Source: Erythroxylum novogranatense (Eukaryota > Streptophyta > Magnoliopsida > Malpighiales > Erythroxylaceae). Taken from it: a stretch of DNA of 64,000 bases. Within the stretch, counting starts at the first letter, position 1; each line of letters begins with the position of its first letter. A model generated the notes under the pieces. That model had not been told where the DNA came from, ran no database searches, and worked only from the letters and a program-made list of their open reading frames with translations. Shown in pieces: positions 21,577 through 34,000 of this stretch. Location of the stretch: the NCBI GenBank assembly GCA_029891385.1, contig CM057228.1, positions 34,847,023-34,911,022 on the forward strand. Direction: 5' to 3'. The translations under genes were made by a program, and so were the position numbers.

Positions 21577-23967
21577 GATAAATGGAAGGAAGTTCAAATA
21601 CTCCGATCAACCTAGTTCGGGAAGATCTGATGATCCAACTTGGGCTCATCTTTGGTGTGGTTCTGGTCGAAAGAATCATACCATTTGCTTGTTTTGTAAC
21701 AAGCATTTGAAAGGTGGAGGAATCACCCGATTGAAAAGACATTTAAATTGGGGTTAAAGGAGATGTAGAAGCGTGTAAAAAGTAAGTCATGATGTGAAGT
21801 GGCGATGAAGACATTGCTTGATGAACATCAATTTGAGAAAGATAGAAGGAAAGATTGAATCTTGAAATTGGTAGTGGAAGTTCATTTGCGGTTTCCGTGG
21901 TGATTATGGAGATGTTCAAGGTGGAAGTGGTAGTGGTACTGGTAGTGTTCCATCTCGCCTCGGGATCTGTCTAATCTGAAGTGAGGAAGAGAAGAAGGCA
22001 TTTGCTGGTTTCTTTGCACCACGAACAACTCCTTGAGCCCAATCTTCAATTCAGTAGGCAATGCGCATAAGAGATACTGACTCACAATGTGGATATGGCA
22101 GTAGCTAGATGGTGGTATGATACAAGTTCGTCATTTAATGCTTCTCAATCATATTATTATCAACCTATGATAGATTCCATAGCCTCTTATGGTCCAGGAT
22201 ACAAAGGGTCATCGGTTGATGACTTAAGAGGTAAACTTTTGAGTTGTGTTGTTATGCGAAATGAGAGCTTATTTGGCTGAAAGAAGAGCGAATTGGGGTA
22301 TTAATGGATGCTCAATTATGTGTGATGGTTGGACGAATAGGAGACAAGAGCCTATCATAATTTTTTTGGTTTATTGTTTTAATGGCTCTATGTTTTTAAA
22401 ATCGATTGATGCATCTGGCCTGATTAGAAATGCTGATACTTTGTTTGGGATATTTGATCAAGTTGTGAATGAAGTAGGGGTGGAAAATATTGTTCAGTTT
22501 ATTACTGATAATGATTCCGCTTATAAAGCGGTAGGACAAAGGTTGTAGAGAACCTATAATTCATTTTTTTGGACTTCTTGTGTTGCACATTACATTGACT
22601 TAATACTGGAGGATATAGGAAATCCTAGGTATTTTCCTGTTTTTGATGAGACCATGCAGAAGGCAAAGAAGGTGACAAATTTTATTTATAATCGTGCATG
22701 GGCTTTAAATTTGATGAGAAGAGAATTTACCAATGGTAGGAATTTGTGTCGCCTTGCTATGACAAGATTTGCAACAAATTTCTTATCACTTCAGTCTTTT
22801 CTTTTGTTGAGGAAGGAGTTAAGGAAAATGTTTACAAGTGATAAGTGGGTAACATCTCAGCATGCTAGATCTAATGCTGGAATTGAGGTTTGTAGTATCA
22901 TACTGGAAGATAGGAAATTTTGGTCGGCATCTCAATTCGTTATCCGGGTTTGTGAGCCTTTGGTGAGGGTGCTTCAGTTGGCTAATAGTGAAGAAAAGCT
23001 AACAATGAGTTATATTTTTGATGCTATGGAGAGAACAACGAAAGCAATCAAGGCCAATCTGAAACATAAGCCTTCTTTATACGAGCCATATATCTCAATC
23101 ATTAATGAGAGAAGGAAAAGACAACTTTCTTCTCCATTGTTTGTAGCTGGGGCATTTTTGAATCCCAGTGTGTATTTTAGACTGGATGTTGAAAAGCAAG
23201 CTGAAGTTAGTAAAGGAATGCTTACGACAATTACAACAATTGTTCCTCATGACTCAATGCAAATTACTTTAACCACACAAATGGAGGCTTATAAGTACTC
23301 TTATGGAGATTTTGGAATGTCGGTTGCTATTCAACAAAGAGGACTTCTTTCTCTAGGTATTACTTATTTCCTATTTCTTATTTGTTGAAATTTATTTATC
23401 ACTTTATTTTATTTATAACACTACTTTTGTTTTCTTATAACTTGCAGTTGCTTGGTGGGATCTTTTCAGATGTAGTGTTCCAGATTTGAGAAAGTTTGCG
23501 ATTCGAATTTTAAGTCAATGTGTGAGTGCAACTGGGTGTGAACGAAACTGGAGCACATTTGAATTTATCCATTCTAAGAAAAGGAATAGATTGGAGCATA
23601 AGAGGTTGAATGACTTGGTTTTTGTTCGTTACAATTTAAAGCTTCGAGAAAGGTATGTTATTTTCATTATTAATTTTTATATAATTTCTTATAATTTTTT
23701 AATAATTAAATGTAATTGTTTACTAGGACTCTTAGTAGCACAAGTTGTTCAAATGATCCAATTGTGATTGATAATATTGATATTTTGGCGGATTGGGTTT
23801 CTAAAGAACTCAATTTGGTTGATGTGAGTGATTTGAATGTGGAAGATGATCTTGGATGGGAAAGCATTGACATGTCATTTGGTGCATTAAATTTGAATGA
23901 TGATGATGATGAAGCTCCTCTCAATGATGAGGATTTTGTACCAAATGATCGATTAGGGGTCATCTGA
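21577..23967 (+). pseudogene. hAT transposase: BED finger, DUF659, hAT dimerisation domain
   Basis: The coding part starts after a TTTTGTGTACAG acceptor near 21576. A BED-type zinc finger (CLFCNKHLKGGGITRLKRH, 21680-21745) is followed by frame breaks to about 22085. DUF659 follows (WYDTSSSFNASQS, then CDGWTNRR, about 22105-22540), with a frame change near 22260 and a TAG at 22546-22548. A long open part (22654-23356) and the hAT C-terminal dimerisation domain follow (CVSATGCERNWSTFEFIHSK, 23519-23580). Introns 23357-23447 and 23653-23726 have GT-AG ends and keep frame. The acidic tail ends with TGA at 23965-23967. Few breaks suggest recent inactivation. The start codon and the join across the repeat array remain uncertain. 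Confidence 0.85.
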
Positions 23968-24500
23968 TTCAAGCTGTATCCGCCATCGACGATTGAACTT
24001 CAAGTTTTTATTTTTCCTCTTCTTTAATTTTACTTGTATTTGATCATTGATGTTTATGTTAAATTATATGTATGTAATGTAAATGTAATATTTTTGTTTC
24101 GAGTTCAACTTCTACTTGATTGCTTATTCGTCATAAACCTTTTCTAATATTTATTGTTCTTTTATCGGATGTTTTGAATCTTTTGATGTAAATATGTAAT
24201 ATTATTTATTATAATGATGAAATTGTATGATTGTAATATTTTAAATGCTTTGTATTATTTTTAGTTTTATAATTGTATGATGATGATTGTCTTTATTTAT
24301 ATTAATTGTGATTATTATTTATATGTAAAATATTTAAAAATTATTATTATTTCAAATTAATTGTCATTATTATTTATTATTAAGATTTTTTAAAGTATGG
24401 TTGATGTAAACAGTAAACTAGTAAAGTATACAGTACAGTTGTATAATATATCAATATGGACTATTTTGCAATTTTAAAAAGTTTAGGGACTATTTTATAA

Positions 24501-25378
24501 ATTTAAAAATATCCTAAGCTGCATCTTGCATCAATTAGCATCAAAGACATTCTGCCTGAGCCCAATCCGCATCGAGTCCTAATGCAGTATTCATAACATT
24601 AATTATATATACATACATAATACATTATTTAAATATTTATAATTACTTTATATATAATCTTTATATCTCAAATAAATAAAATTAATTAATAATTAACTAT
24701 CTACCATATTTATGAATTAATTTTAATAATATACACAGATTTCAAAATGATTCATATATATCTAAACACAAGTATAATTTTAATGCTATAAATCATTTAT
24801 GTACACATATTTCAAAATACTTAAAATTTACTAGTAATTAAGTATCATTGATATTTGGGAATAATTTATATAAAATATTATTATTTTGAAAATTAATGTT
24901 AATTCTATATAGGCTAAAAGACATAAATTTCAGCTATAATTTAAGAAATAGTAGAAAAACATCCTGACAAGATGAATTATGAAACATAACCAATGGACGT
25001 GAAACAAAATCAACCCATGAAGATGGGCCCATCTATATGACTGGACGGTGGCAACAACACGACCCGTAGTTATCCCAACCCAAACTACTTGGACCGAGTT
25101 ATATGACTGAGGCACCACACTCGTGTGATGGCCAAAATATATATTTTCTAAAAGTATTGTATTTTGGTGTATAGACACATTTTTATCTTAAAATATAATT
25201 TTTTTTAAAAAAGTATTGTATATGGTAGATAAAGAAACATTTTTAACCTAGTGGAGTGGAGACTTCCATCAACAGACATTATGTATATGCTTTCTCAATT
25301 TTCAGCTTGGTCATAATTTCTCCACCTACCAACTGTTTTCTTGGATACTACAGGCAACAAAGATTAGTATTCTGAAAT
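24501..25378. other. AT-rich intergenic region and 3' flank of the GDSL gene
   Basis: Low-complexity AT-rich sequence with several GCATC/GATGC motifs near 24520-24585 that may belong to the hAT end. The last part is presumably 3' UTR of the minus-strand GDSL gene. No coding signal was seen. Confidence 0.4.
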
Positions 25379-27456
25379 CTAATCCCACTCAATTTCCCTG
25401 TGAAACGTCCAATCAGAGGGATTTAGTGTTGTTTTTCCATCAGCAGCAACAAGATAATAGGGGGAGTCCTCTGAGAATTCGGTGTGCATTGATTTCCAGT
25501 GCAGGGATGGACTCCATTCAGCTTCTTTTAGCACCTTCAGAATCTCCTCCACAACTATTTTGCTTCCTTCAGCTGATAAATGGACCCCATCTCTAGAGAA
25601 GCAAAAGGCAACTAATATTAGCTTATTAGTGAAGTAACCTTAATTAGTGAAGTAATTCTCCGCTACTCAATAAGCTTAAGAAAAGAGGATAAATACACCT
25701 TTCAAGCAAATGACACACACAAAGTTCTATTAAACAACTTACGTAAAGCACGCAGTTGTCCAATCGCTCCTTTTCTGAAAGGCAGAAAATAGATCAACGA
25801 ACTTTAGATCCATTTCCTGGCAGAGCTTTATACAAGCTTCTGAATACTTTTGGCACAACTCATTGGTTCGTACTAGCTCACTGAATATCCCACTGTTTAT
25901 GGGGAAAAAATAAATTAAAAAGAACAACGGATGATTCTCCATTTTAGGTAGCACCAAAAGAAAGAAGATGAGGAAGAGTTACACTGCCGCACACCATGTA
26001 TTTGTACGGATTCTCGCCTCATCCACTGGGGGACAACTCAGGAAAACAATGCGTGTTGTATCTGAAAGATTCTAATTGCCAAAATAAATCATTTAGTGGA
26101 TACAATGCAGGAAAAAACCTTTACAGGCATTCAACAGCTGGACAAGAACACATTGTCTGCCAAATCCTTATGGACCAGCTTACTTGGGGAAAATTGGATT
26201 AGAGTCACACACAAGAGAATCAAGAAAGACCTTAAGGTGAACTGCAATCTTCCGCATATTCTCTATATACTCAGGAAGTGGTACATGAGGCCCAAGGCCA
26301 GATGAGTGAGGTCCCATTGAATCGTTGCCACCAAAGTAAACTATTATCAAAGACGGCTGCACAGCAGCATCCTATGCAGAAGAAATATCTCACTAATTCC
26401 ATCGTAGCAACATCAACGGACCAAAACAGTTTTAAAAATTAAATGCCATTGACATAGAAATTGATTTGAAGGAAACAACAGCACAAAATCAATCGTTATG
26501 ATATGTTGACCAAATAGAAGAAAGAATTTTCAGAATGGAAATCGACAAAACTGTTCTTGCCTGCAATGCACCCCTGTTGAAGCACCTTGGCAATTTCACC
26601 AAGTTTGATTTTCACCCATTTATTTTCAAGAACAATGATATAATTAAACCCAGTTCCAATGCATCTGAAGTACTCTTCTACTTCTACAAGGTCAACTACA
26701 TAAAGGTTCTTCCACAGGAATTCATATTTGAGCATTAAATTAGTGTTAATCCTTATAAGAACAGTTGTGTCTGCATACAATGCATGCTCTTTTCTGCACA
26801 AGCATACCTTACCAGTGCATAGGTGGTTCTCAAAGTCATAGGAATTAACCACCTAGAAGAACTTTGTGGCTCTAACTATATGTTCATAATTGCATCAGAG
26901 GATATCAAACCTTTGGGAAAACTTGGTCCAGGACTTTAATGGCAAGCCGTGAGTTCCATCCATAATACCCTCGAAGAACAATGTCCGCCTGAAATCAAAG
27001 ACAAGTAGCACAAAGAGGAGATGCAATATTACATCATTAATACCAAGAATGTAAATCAGATGGCAACAAACTAAAATAAGATTTTGTGGGCTGAGGAAAT
27101 CCAAAATTTTAAGATTTATGAAATCAACTTTAACTGCAACGCATCTGAACACCATTTCATCTCCGACAGGTAAAGCACTCGAACTTTTATTAGGCCACAA
27201 ATATACTACCACGGAACGAAAACAGTTGATAAATTTAAGTGGGGAATAAACAGATTCAAAGTAGATGATAGTATGGAAGAAAAGAAAGGAAAAAAAAGAA
27301 GAAGAGAAAGTTGCAAAGGAAAAAGAAAAGACAGAAAGAGATTACTTTGCGAGAATAGATGTCCGAAAGGAGGGCGCCCCAACCGCCATGGCTGAAGCTG
27401 AGCTGGACAATGGAGGATCCAAAGAGAACGAACTGAGGCCGCGTCGGTCCCACCAT
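25379..27456 (-). CDS. GDSL esterase/lipase, CPRD49 (IAH1-like) type, six exons
   Basis: Exons on the minus strand in order: 27456-27346, 26988-26911, 26371-26231, 26071-25995, 25892-25743, 25592-25379. All introns are GT-AG and phases fit, giving 256 residues. Block I is VLFGSSIVQ (residues 10-18), with GSS where classic GDSL enzymes have GDS. The oxyanion Gly block is RGYYGWNS, block III is YFGGND (75-80), and block V is DGVHLS (Asp187, His190) supplying the catalytic dyad. Length and sequence agree with the Arabidopsis At3g11210/CPRD49 group by recall. These are SGNH hydrolases that cleave ester bonds of small substrates; the natural substrate is not known. There is no clear signal peptide, so a cytosolic location is likely. 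The start at MVGPTRPQ is chosen because it is the family start; an upstream in-frame ATG exists at 27513. Confidence 0.93.
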
Positions 27457-28112
27457 CTCTCTCGCTCGTCTCTTTGCTCCTCTTTCTGGTCTTTGGGTTC
27501 GCTTTCTTTTCAATCTCTTAAACCTTGTACATATGATACTGGGGGTTTAGGTGTGCAGGCTTAGTTATTTTATTGATCCTCAACCTCACAGAAAGTACCG
27601 TCCTGGTTTCATTCATTACATGGGAGAAGTTGACCAGTAAAGTGGGCCAAAACGGACTTGTTAAACCATTATTATGCGACCTTTTCTTTCTGCTTTTATC
27701 GTTTTTCTTTTTTCTCATTTCTTGCCATCCCAACAAGTCTGGCCAACTACCCTTTTTCTCGCCGTTTTTAACAAAACGTCTACACTCTCTACTTCAGTCA
27801 AAGAAGACATGAAGAAGAATATAACAAGTTATGAACTGTGAATTGCCTTTAGTAGAGAAAATAATCGGCAGGATAAGTAAATAATTTCACGGGGATAGCA
27901 AAAGCATCCTGAAATCTCTTAGCCTTTCAGCCACGCCATCGCAATCGCATGCACCTGGCCTCCAAAATTTAATGCTAGTTTGGTGTCATTCTGCATACTT
28001 CCAGCCAATAAAACTCTAACTAAGCCACCAAACAAGGAGACAATTTAATTCATAACAGATCTCTTCGTACTAACTATTAGACCTCTAAGTTCAGACTGCG
28101 GGATTGTGCTAG
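27457..28112. other. Upstream region of the GDSL gene
   Basis: Probably contains the promoter of the minus-strand GDSL gene. A pyrimidine-rich stretch lies at about 27680-27730. No further gene was recognised. Confidence 0.45.
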
Positions 28113-29045
28113 TGTTGGCAAACCTTGATCATTGCTTAGTACGCAGATAGGCACAATAAAAGCGTGTTGATGAGGGAATAAGGTGAAATCTTGCGAGTTG
28201 ATAAGTAAAATTTGAAGAACTTACGAAATAGACGAGAGATGCGGGAAGTATCGGCAAAGATTTCGAAAGTATGCGAGATTTGTTATGCGTGAGCAAGCGT
28301 AGGCGCGTATTGGTCGAAATCTTTGACGAAACGTGAGATTCGGATGCGAGATCGTGCGGAGTTGGCGAACTGTCATGCGAGACCTGAGGGTGCACGAAGG
28401 CATGCGAGCGAAGGAAGGCACATATATACTTAATTTCGGCGAGGTAGGTCGAAGGTATGTAAAACATGCAAGGTTTTATAATAACTCGAATTTTGACTTG
28501 TACTTAGCCATAGAACGACGAGACTGCCCCATGAGTGAACTTGATCATAGAAGATGGACTTGTTCATTGACGTGCATTGATGGACCTATGAACGGATAGG
28601 CCTTGGTGACTTAGAAAGCACATCAGCAATGACATGGCAACTATGGGTGACGTGGTACATGATGACGTGGCGAGATCAACTTGAAGATCACATGGGGGGG
28701 GGGGGGGGGGGTTCTCATTGTAAGGCTTCGAGTAGAGAATTCCTTATAAGTGCTTCGAGAATGAGGCCCTTGTATCTTTTGTTAAAATTTTGTTGAGAGT
28801 TAATGAAAGATTAGCTTTCGCTATATATCTCTTGTTGCTTTCTTTATTTTGTTATATACTTGTGTTATTTAGTGTGTGATAGAAAACACTTGTATGCACG
28901 TAAGGTGTTGAGGGCTAACATAATTGTTCAGCTACATTCACATGAGAAGGTTAAATCTTGCTTAAGCGGATCGAAATGGGATTGTCGTGTAAAGGTAAGC
29001 GTGACTTGTGGTAAAAGTTCGAGTCCAAATTAGACCTTTGTAACA
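28113..29045 (+). repeat. 5' LTR of the gag-only element
   Basis: The LTR end is fixed by the repeat shared with 29912-30246 and by the adjacent PBS. The start at TGTTGGC is inferred only. An uninterrupted run of 18 G residues lies at 28694-28711. Confidence 0.6.
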
Positions 29046-29046
29046 A

Positions 29047-29060
29047 TTAGTATCAGAGCC
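29047..29060 (+). other. Primer-binding site, initiator tRNA-Met type
   Basis: TAGTATCAGAGCC follows the 5' LTR by one or two bases. It differs by one base from the usual TGGTATCAGAGCC that is complementary to the 3' end of initiator tRNA-Met. Confidence 0.8.
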
Positions 29061-29092
29061 AATCTAGAGCGATAGTTGGTAGAAGCAATCTG

Positions 29093-29910
29093 ATGGAAAG
29101 AGTTATCAAAATAGAATTGATTCTTGAGTCTCTAACCCCGACGAATGAGAAAGTAATTCCTTTGTTGGAACGTATTGCAATCTTAGAGAGGGAGCTTCAA
29201 GCAACTATGAGAGCGCTCAAGGAACAGATGCAGGCTCATGAGGAGATGAGCTATGATCTGTTGGTGCTCAAGCGTATGACGGCAAGGCACGAGGTGAGTG
29301 TCTGAGTAGAAAGCATATGGTGAAGGTGCGAGAGCCACAAGTTTTCGATGGCAATTAGAGTGTCAAGAAGCTCGAAAATTTTCTGTGAGATATGGAATAG
29401 TACTTTGCAATTGCAAAGGTGACAGACTCGAAGAAGGTGTTAATCACAACAATGTATATGGTGGGTGATGCCAAATTGTGGTAGAGGATGAGGGCCTATA
29501 ATGTTATTAATGCTGGCAGACCTCCCATTGATACGTGGGACAAGCTGAAGGAGCTAACGTACCAATTCCTAGCAAACAACATTTCATGACTAGCAAGGGA
29601 AGCTTTGAAGAGGTTGAGGCAAGACGGTCCAATAAAGGAGTATGCGAGGAAGTTCACATTGGTGATGTCGGACGTGCAGAACATGTTGGAGGAAGACAAA
29701 TTGTTTAACTTCATTAACGACTTGCAAGGTTGAGCACAAATGAAGCTTCGAAGGTAGAACGTGAAGGCCTAGCGTAATAGTGACGTCAAATGCCTTGGTG
29801 GATCTTCAATTACCACTACTAACTCGACTCGATGGAGAGGGCAAGAAATATGATAAATTCTGGGATGGCAAGGAGAAAGGCAAAGAGAAGTTGGGAGAAT
29901 CTTCTTAACA
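29093..29910 (+). pseudogene. Ty3/gypsy gag remnant
   Basis: A coiled-coil-like N-terminus (29093-29303, LLERIAILERELQATMRALK) is followed, across stops, by a retrotransposon gag domain with KVLITTMYMVGDAKLW, IDTWDKLKE and IKEYARKFTLVMSDVQNM. At least four stops interrupt it. It ends in a Lys/Gly-rich stretch and then runs straight into LTR sequence without a protease. Confidence 0.75.
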
Positions 29911-29911
29911 T

Positions 29912-30246
29912 AGAGGGTTCTCATTATAACGACTTCGAATAGGAAGTTCCTTGTAAATATTTCGAGAATGAGATACTTGTATTTTTTATTAACATTTTGT
30001 TAAGAATTAATGAAAGATTATCTCTTTGTTGTTTTCTTTACTTTGTTATACACTTGTGTTATTTTGTGTGAGAGAAACACTTTAAACACTTGTATGCATA
30101 TAAATTGTTCAAAAACTACCAAAATTATTTGGCAACATTCGCGTGAAAAGGTTAAATCTTACTTAAGTAGACCGAAACAAGATTGTCGTGTGAAGGTAGA
30201 CACGACTTGTGGTAAAAGTTCAAGTCTAAAGCAGAATTTTATAACA
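29912..30246 (+). repeat. Truncated 3' LTR of the gag-only element
   Basis: Matches 28708-29045 throughout, including the GTTCTCATT, TTAATGAAAGATTA, CACTTGTATGCA and GATTGTCGTGT blocks, and ends in ATAACA. The two copies have clearly diverged, so the element is not recent. Confidence 0.78.
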
Positions 30247-31036
30247 CTATCCGTGACGAATCGATCAAATGTTAGTCCAGGCCGTTCCAGATCATTAACA
30301 ACCTTCGAAACAGATGAGATCATTTTCTCTCCCGAAATTTAAGGATCTTGTAACTGGTGAATGTTGTAGTTCATTTTCTCTTGCAACTAAACGCTCGACA
30401 AGTTTGGTTGATGGTGTAGTCAAGAAAAAGGATGTGATCACTAACTGGGCGCGCTAGGATATGATGAGACGAAGAAATGCGAGAAAAGGAATGGATTTTA
30501 ACAATCCACGTCGCATCCAATTATTAACCGTGCTTTGCTTTGGGATAGGACAATGCAACCCCCAACTTGTCTGCCGCAAAGTGACGTAGGGGAACATCTG
30601 GAAGGAAGCTCAAATTAAATAATTAACGGACAAAGCATACCTCTGCTTCTCTCTCTCTTTCTTGCATGATTAGAGAATCCGGAGTGAAGAATGAATCTCA
30701 TGTTTTCCTATTGAATATCTCAAATCCCAAATCAGGGGATGAATTATCTAACACTTTTACATCGCCGTGAAAAGTTTTTACAACATAAGTAAACCCTTAA
30801 TAACTTGTGACTATTCTTGGGATAAACAAAAACGAAACATAAGTATATCTCTGTCATCCTCTTCTGTCTATTATTTCCGCTAAAAACAATTTTCAAGAAA
30901 CGAAAAAATCAATGAATCAATCCACGTTCAGGGTACCTGCATGCAGACTGCAATAATTGAACCGCGGGGGGAGAGAATCCTGGCACCTTTCCCGTACCAA
31001 AGAAAACAATGAGTACGCATCTCCTCAGATTAGGTT
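30247..31036. other. Intergenic region and 3' flank of the ADCK1-like gene
   Basis: No conserved coding pattern. The part nearest 31036 is probably 3' UTR of the minus-strand kinase gene. Confidence 0.45.
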
Positions 31037-34000
31037 TCATCCAGTCAAAGCTCTCCTGAGTTGTAACAGCCACAAGGCTATCTGCATTCCCACAAGTCGA
31101 ACTTCCAAGAGAATTTCTTCCAACCACACATCTAATCGGCCCAACACAGATTTCCTCTCTGACCTCTTTGCCTCGACAACGGCTTCAGAAGAAACTTTTC
31201 CGATGATAAAAAATGTCTCGAGGGAAGATCCCTGCATCTATTAATAATGTGTTTTCAAGTAAAATTATAATTTATATGATAATGACGACTAATAGATAAC
31301 ACACAATAGATACAGGAAACAGATAATGACCAATATATGCACATACATTGACCAACATTACAATAAAGAAAGATTGACAACTACTAAATGTATCGGAAAC
31401 ATTATTATTAGCATCTCCTAATCAAAATCAAACAGGACGTCGAAAATATGTCCCAATTTGTACTAGCCCTCCAATGTATTAAAGGTCCAAACGTCTCAAT
31501 GATAGAATTGGCTCCTTGCCAATCTCAATCTTTACTCCTTTTGATAATTAAATTTTGCAACCAAAGAGAAAGTACCAGAGAACTAAATGGCGACAAGTGG
31601 GACAATATAAAATACCAGAGAATTATTAACAGCTCTTAAGCAGTCATTTGTCTTAAGCATCAACAGAATTACACGTGGCAGCCTCCTCAGAAGCTCTGAA
31701 ATTTGGGGGAAGTACTCAGATGCATACATCTGCAACACATAAACATTGTAAACCAGGTTTAACAAAAAAAGGACCTTCCCGAGGATGTCTGTTTAAGATA
31801 ACTAGAACTAATATATTCAGACCTGCAATTCAGAACGCTCACTAGCACTGCCTTTTATGACCAAATGATCAACAGAACGGTCAATCACCCTATTCCAGGG
31901 CCTCATTGTAAGGATCCCTGCAAACAACGCATAGAGATCCTCACCAGCACCCAATTTAACACTGTTTTCCTTTATTGCATTGGCATCAGCAAAAACTAAT
32001 CCCTGGCAAACATCCCAATATCAGAAGTTCTAAATCATGCCACTGACATGGAGAACAAAAGCATTGTAAGAGAAACCATAGTTTACCTTCCAAAGGGAAG
32101 CATAATTAAATCTAGTAGCAAAGTCAAGCTCCTTATACAGACCGTGATCTAAGAGTATCAATTGTGGTTTTCTCTTCCCTATGGAGAAAGGAAAGCACGC
32201 AACATCAGTAAACTTTAAGTAGACATTATATATAATCAGAGATTTTAAGGAAGAAAAAATCTTGTTTGTCATTTTATGAACTTGCTTGTTGGTGCTGCAA
32301 CTGCGAGGTTCTCCAAATTAGAAAGTTTCATGTTTAAACATCTATGATCTCATAAACAGTATTGGTTTGGGTAGGTTAACCGGCTTACGTGGTTGCGGTT
32401 CAGAGCCCGGCCCAAGACAAATTAGTATTGTGCCTTTGGTGCATCGGGGTGAGGTTGCGACTCAACCCCCGACCAAAGGTTTTGTTGCGTTGAGGCGACG
32501 CCTCGATGTACCGATGGACCAAAGGGCACAATACTAATTTGTCTTGGGCCGGGCTCTGAACCGCAACCACGTAAGCCGGTTAACCTACCCAAACCAAGTA
32601 TAAATAAAAAAAGCCGGATTTTTCAGGAGAAAACAAGCTCCATACGACCAAGCTCTCACCCATAATGCTCCTTTTGCTAGAAGGCAGAGGCCGTATTAAC
32701 ATGTTAGCAGCATGTGGGTCACAATGCACAAATCCATGTTTGAACATCATCTCAGCAAAGGCTTGACTAACCTGAAAATATAAATTGGAGACTATTTACC
32801 ACATCATTTTATCAATCAAAACCGAAGTATAAGAGAGTTTTGCAAAATCAGCTCTTATACAATAAACGTTTGCCCAAAGCCACTGAAAACAAATTGTTGG
32901 CGACTAAGGTGTTGTGTGAAAGTAAGCAACAATTCATGATTCTGATCCCTTACCACAATACTATGTTCAAATAGCACACTAACTCTTCACATTTCCGTCA
33001 ACAAAATGAGACTATGTTAGGAATAATGGTCAAAAAGGAGGAGAGTGGTTAGTTTATACAAGGAAGAAGAAGACAGGCTGTAAGCAGTAGTGAGATAGCT
33101 AGATATTGATAGTGATTCAGGTTGTTAGCAGGAGATATCTATTCCTTGGAAGTTTGTTAGGATAAGTCAATATAAAATAATAGTCTATGGGGGAAGTGGG
33201 GTAGGCTTTTAGATTGGAAATAATTCTCGGAAGATTTCCTGAGATTGCAAGGGGTTTCCCCTTGTGAAGAAGGTTCTTCCTTCTTGTTTCACTGACCTAT
33301 TGCTCTCTACCTAGTGCTATTTAACACATGGGCACATTAAGTTGAATTGTTGCCTAACAATTTGATCCGACCTGCCGGATCGATGGAGGCACATGTAGGG
33401 AAAGTTGGAAGACTCTGTTGCCAAAATTGAGAGAACCATGGGGGAGCAAGTCGAAGACTTGACGGAAGTCAAGAACGGCATGGGTCGTTTGGAAGCCATC
33501 CTGACTCACTTGATGCAACGACAAGGGTCAAGAGATAAAGCATCCTCGGAGGCCAACGAAGAGGAGGATGCTGAAGGCGAGAAGGACCACGAGAGTCACT
33601 CTTGGGTCAAGAAAGTCGAACTGCCCATTTTCGACGGAACAAATTTGTTGGGTTGGGTGGCTCGAGCGGAGAAATTTTTTCCACCACGTCAAGGAAGAAG
33701 AAAAGATGCGACTAACCTTCATCAGCATCGAGGGGGCTGCAATGCATTGGTTTCGCTTCTTGCGCAAGAAGAGTCCGATGTTAACATGGAACATGTTGAT
33801 TCTCACTCTGTTGCAGCGTTTCGGAGAAGGCAATCAGGGAAACGTTTATGATAGAGTAACTTCCATGCAACAAGTTGGTTCAGTGGAGGAACATTTGCGG
33901 GTGTTCAAAATGTTGGTGGCACAAATACCTGAGGCTTTGGAGGAGCAACTGTTAGGTTTTTTTCTGGTGGCCTCAAACCAGAAGTGAGGTGTCAGGTCTG

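Larger units (their letters stand above)
17960..24500 (+). mobile_element. hAT-superfamily DNA transposon with internal pentanucleotide array; ends uncertain
   Basis: The 5' part (about 17985-18040) carries several TTTCGG and ACCGG/ACCGA motifs, the kind of subterminal repeats seen in Ac-like hAT elements. It is followed by a GC-richer leader (18080-18430). A 63-bp repeat block and a 2 kb TTGRA array separate this leader from the transposase exons (21577-23967). Beyond the stop codon lies AT-rich sequence. I could not define TIRs or an 8-bp target duplication, so both limits are approximate. Confidence 0.6.
28113..30246 (+). mobile_element. Gag-only Ty3/gypsy derivative, 3' LTR truncated
   Basis: A direct repeat of about 335 bp (28708-29045 and 29912-30246) brackets a PBS-like site and a broken gag, so these are LTR ends. 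Both copies end in TAACA. The likely 5' LTR start is TGTTGGC at 28113. The downstream copy lacks roughly the first 600 bases, so gag is fused directly to the middle of the 3' LTR. Protease, RT and integrase are all missing. No exact target duplication could be found. Confidence 0.72.

Noticed and set aside
28129..28599. ORFs on both strands upstream of the gag-only element
   Set aside because: They lie in probable LTR sequence; no conserved pattern was found.
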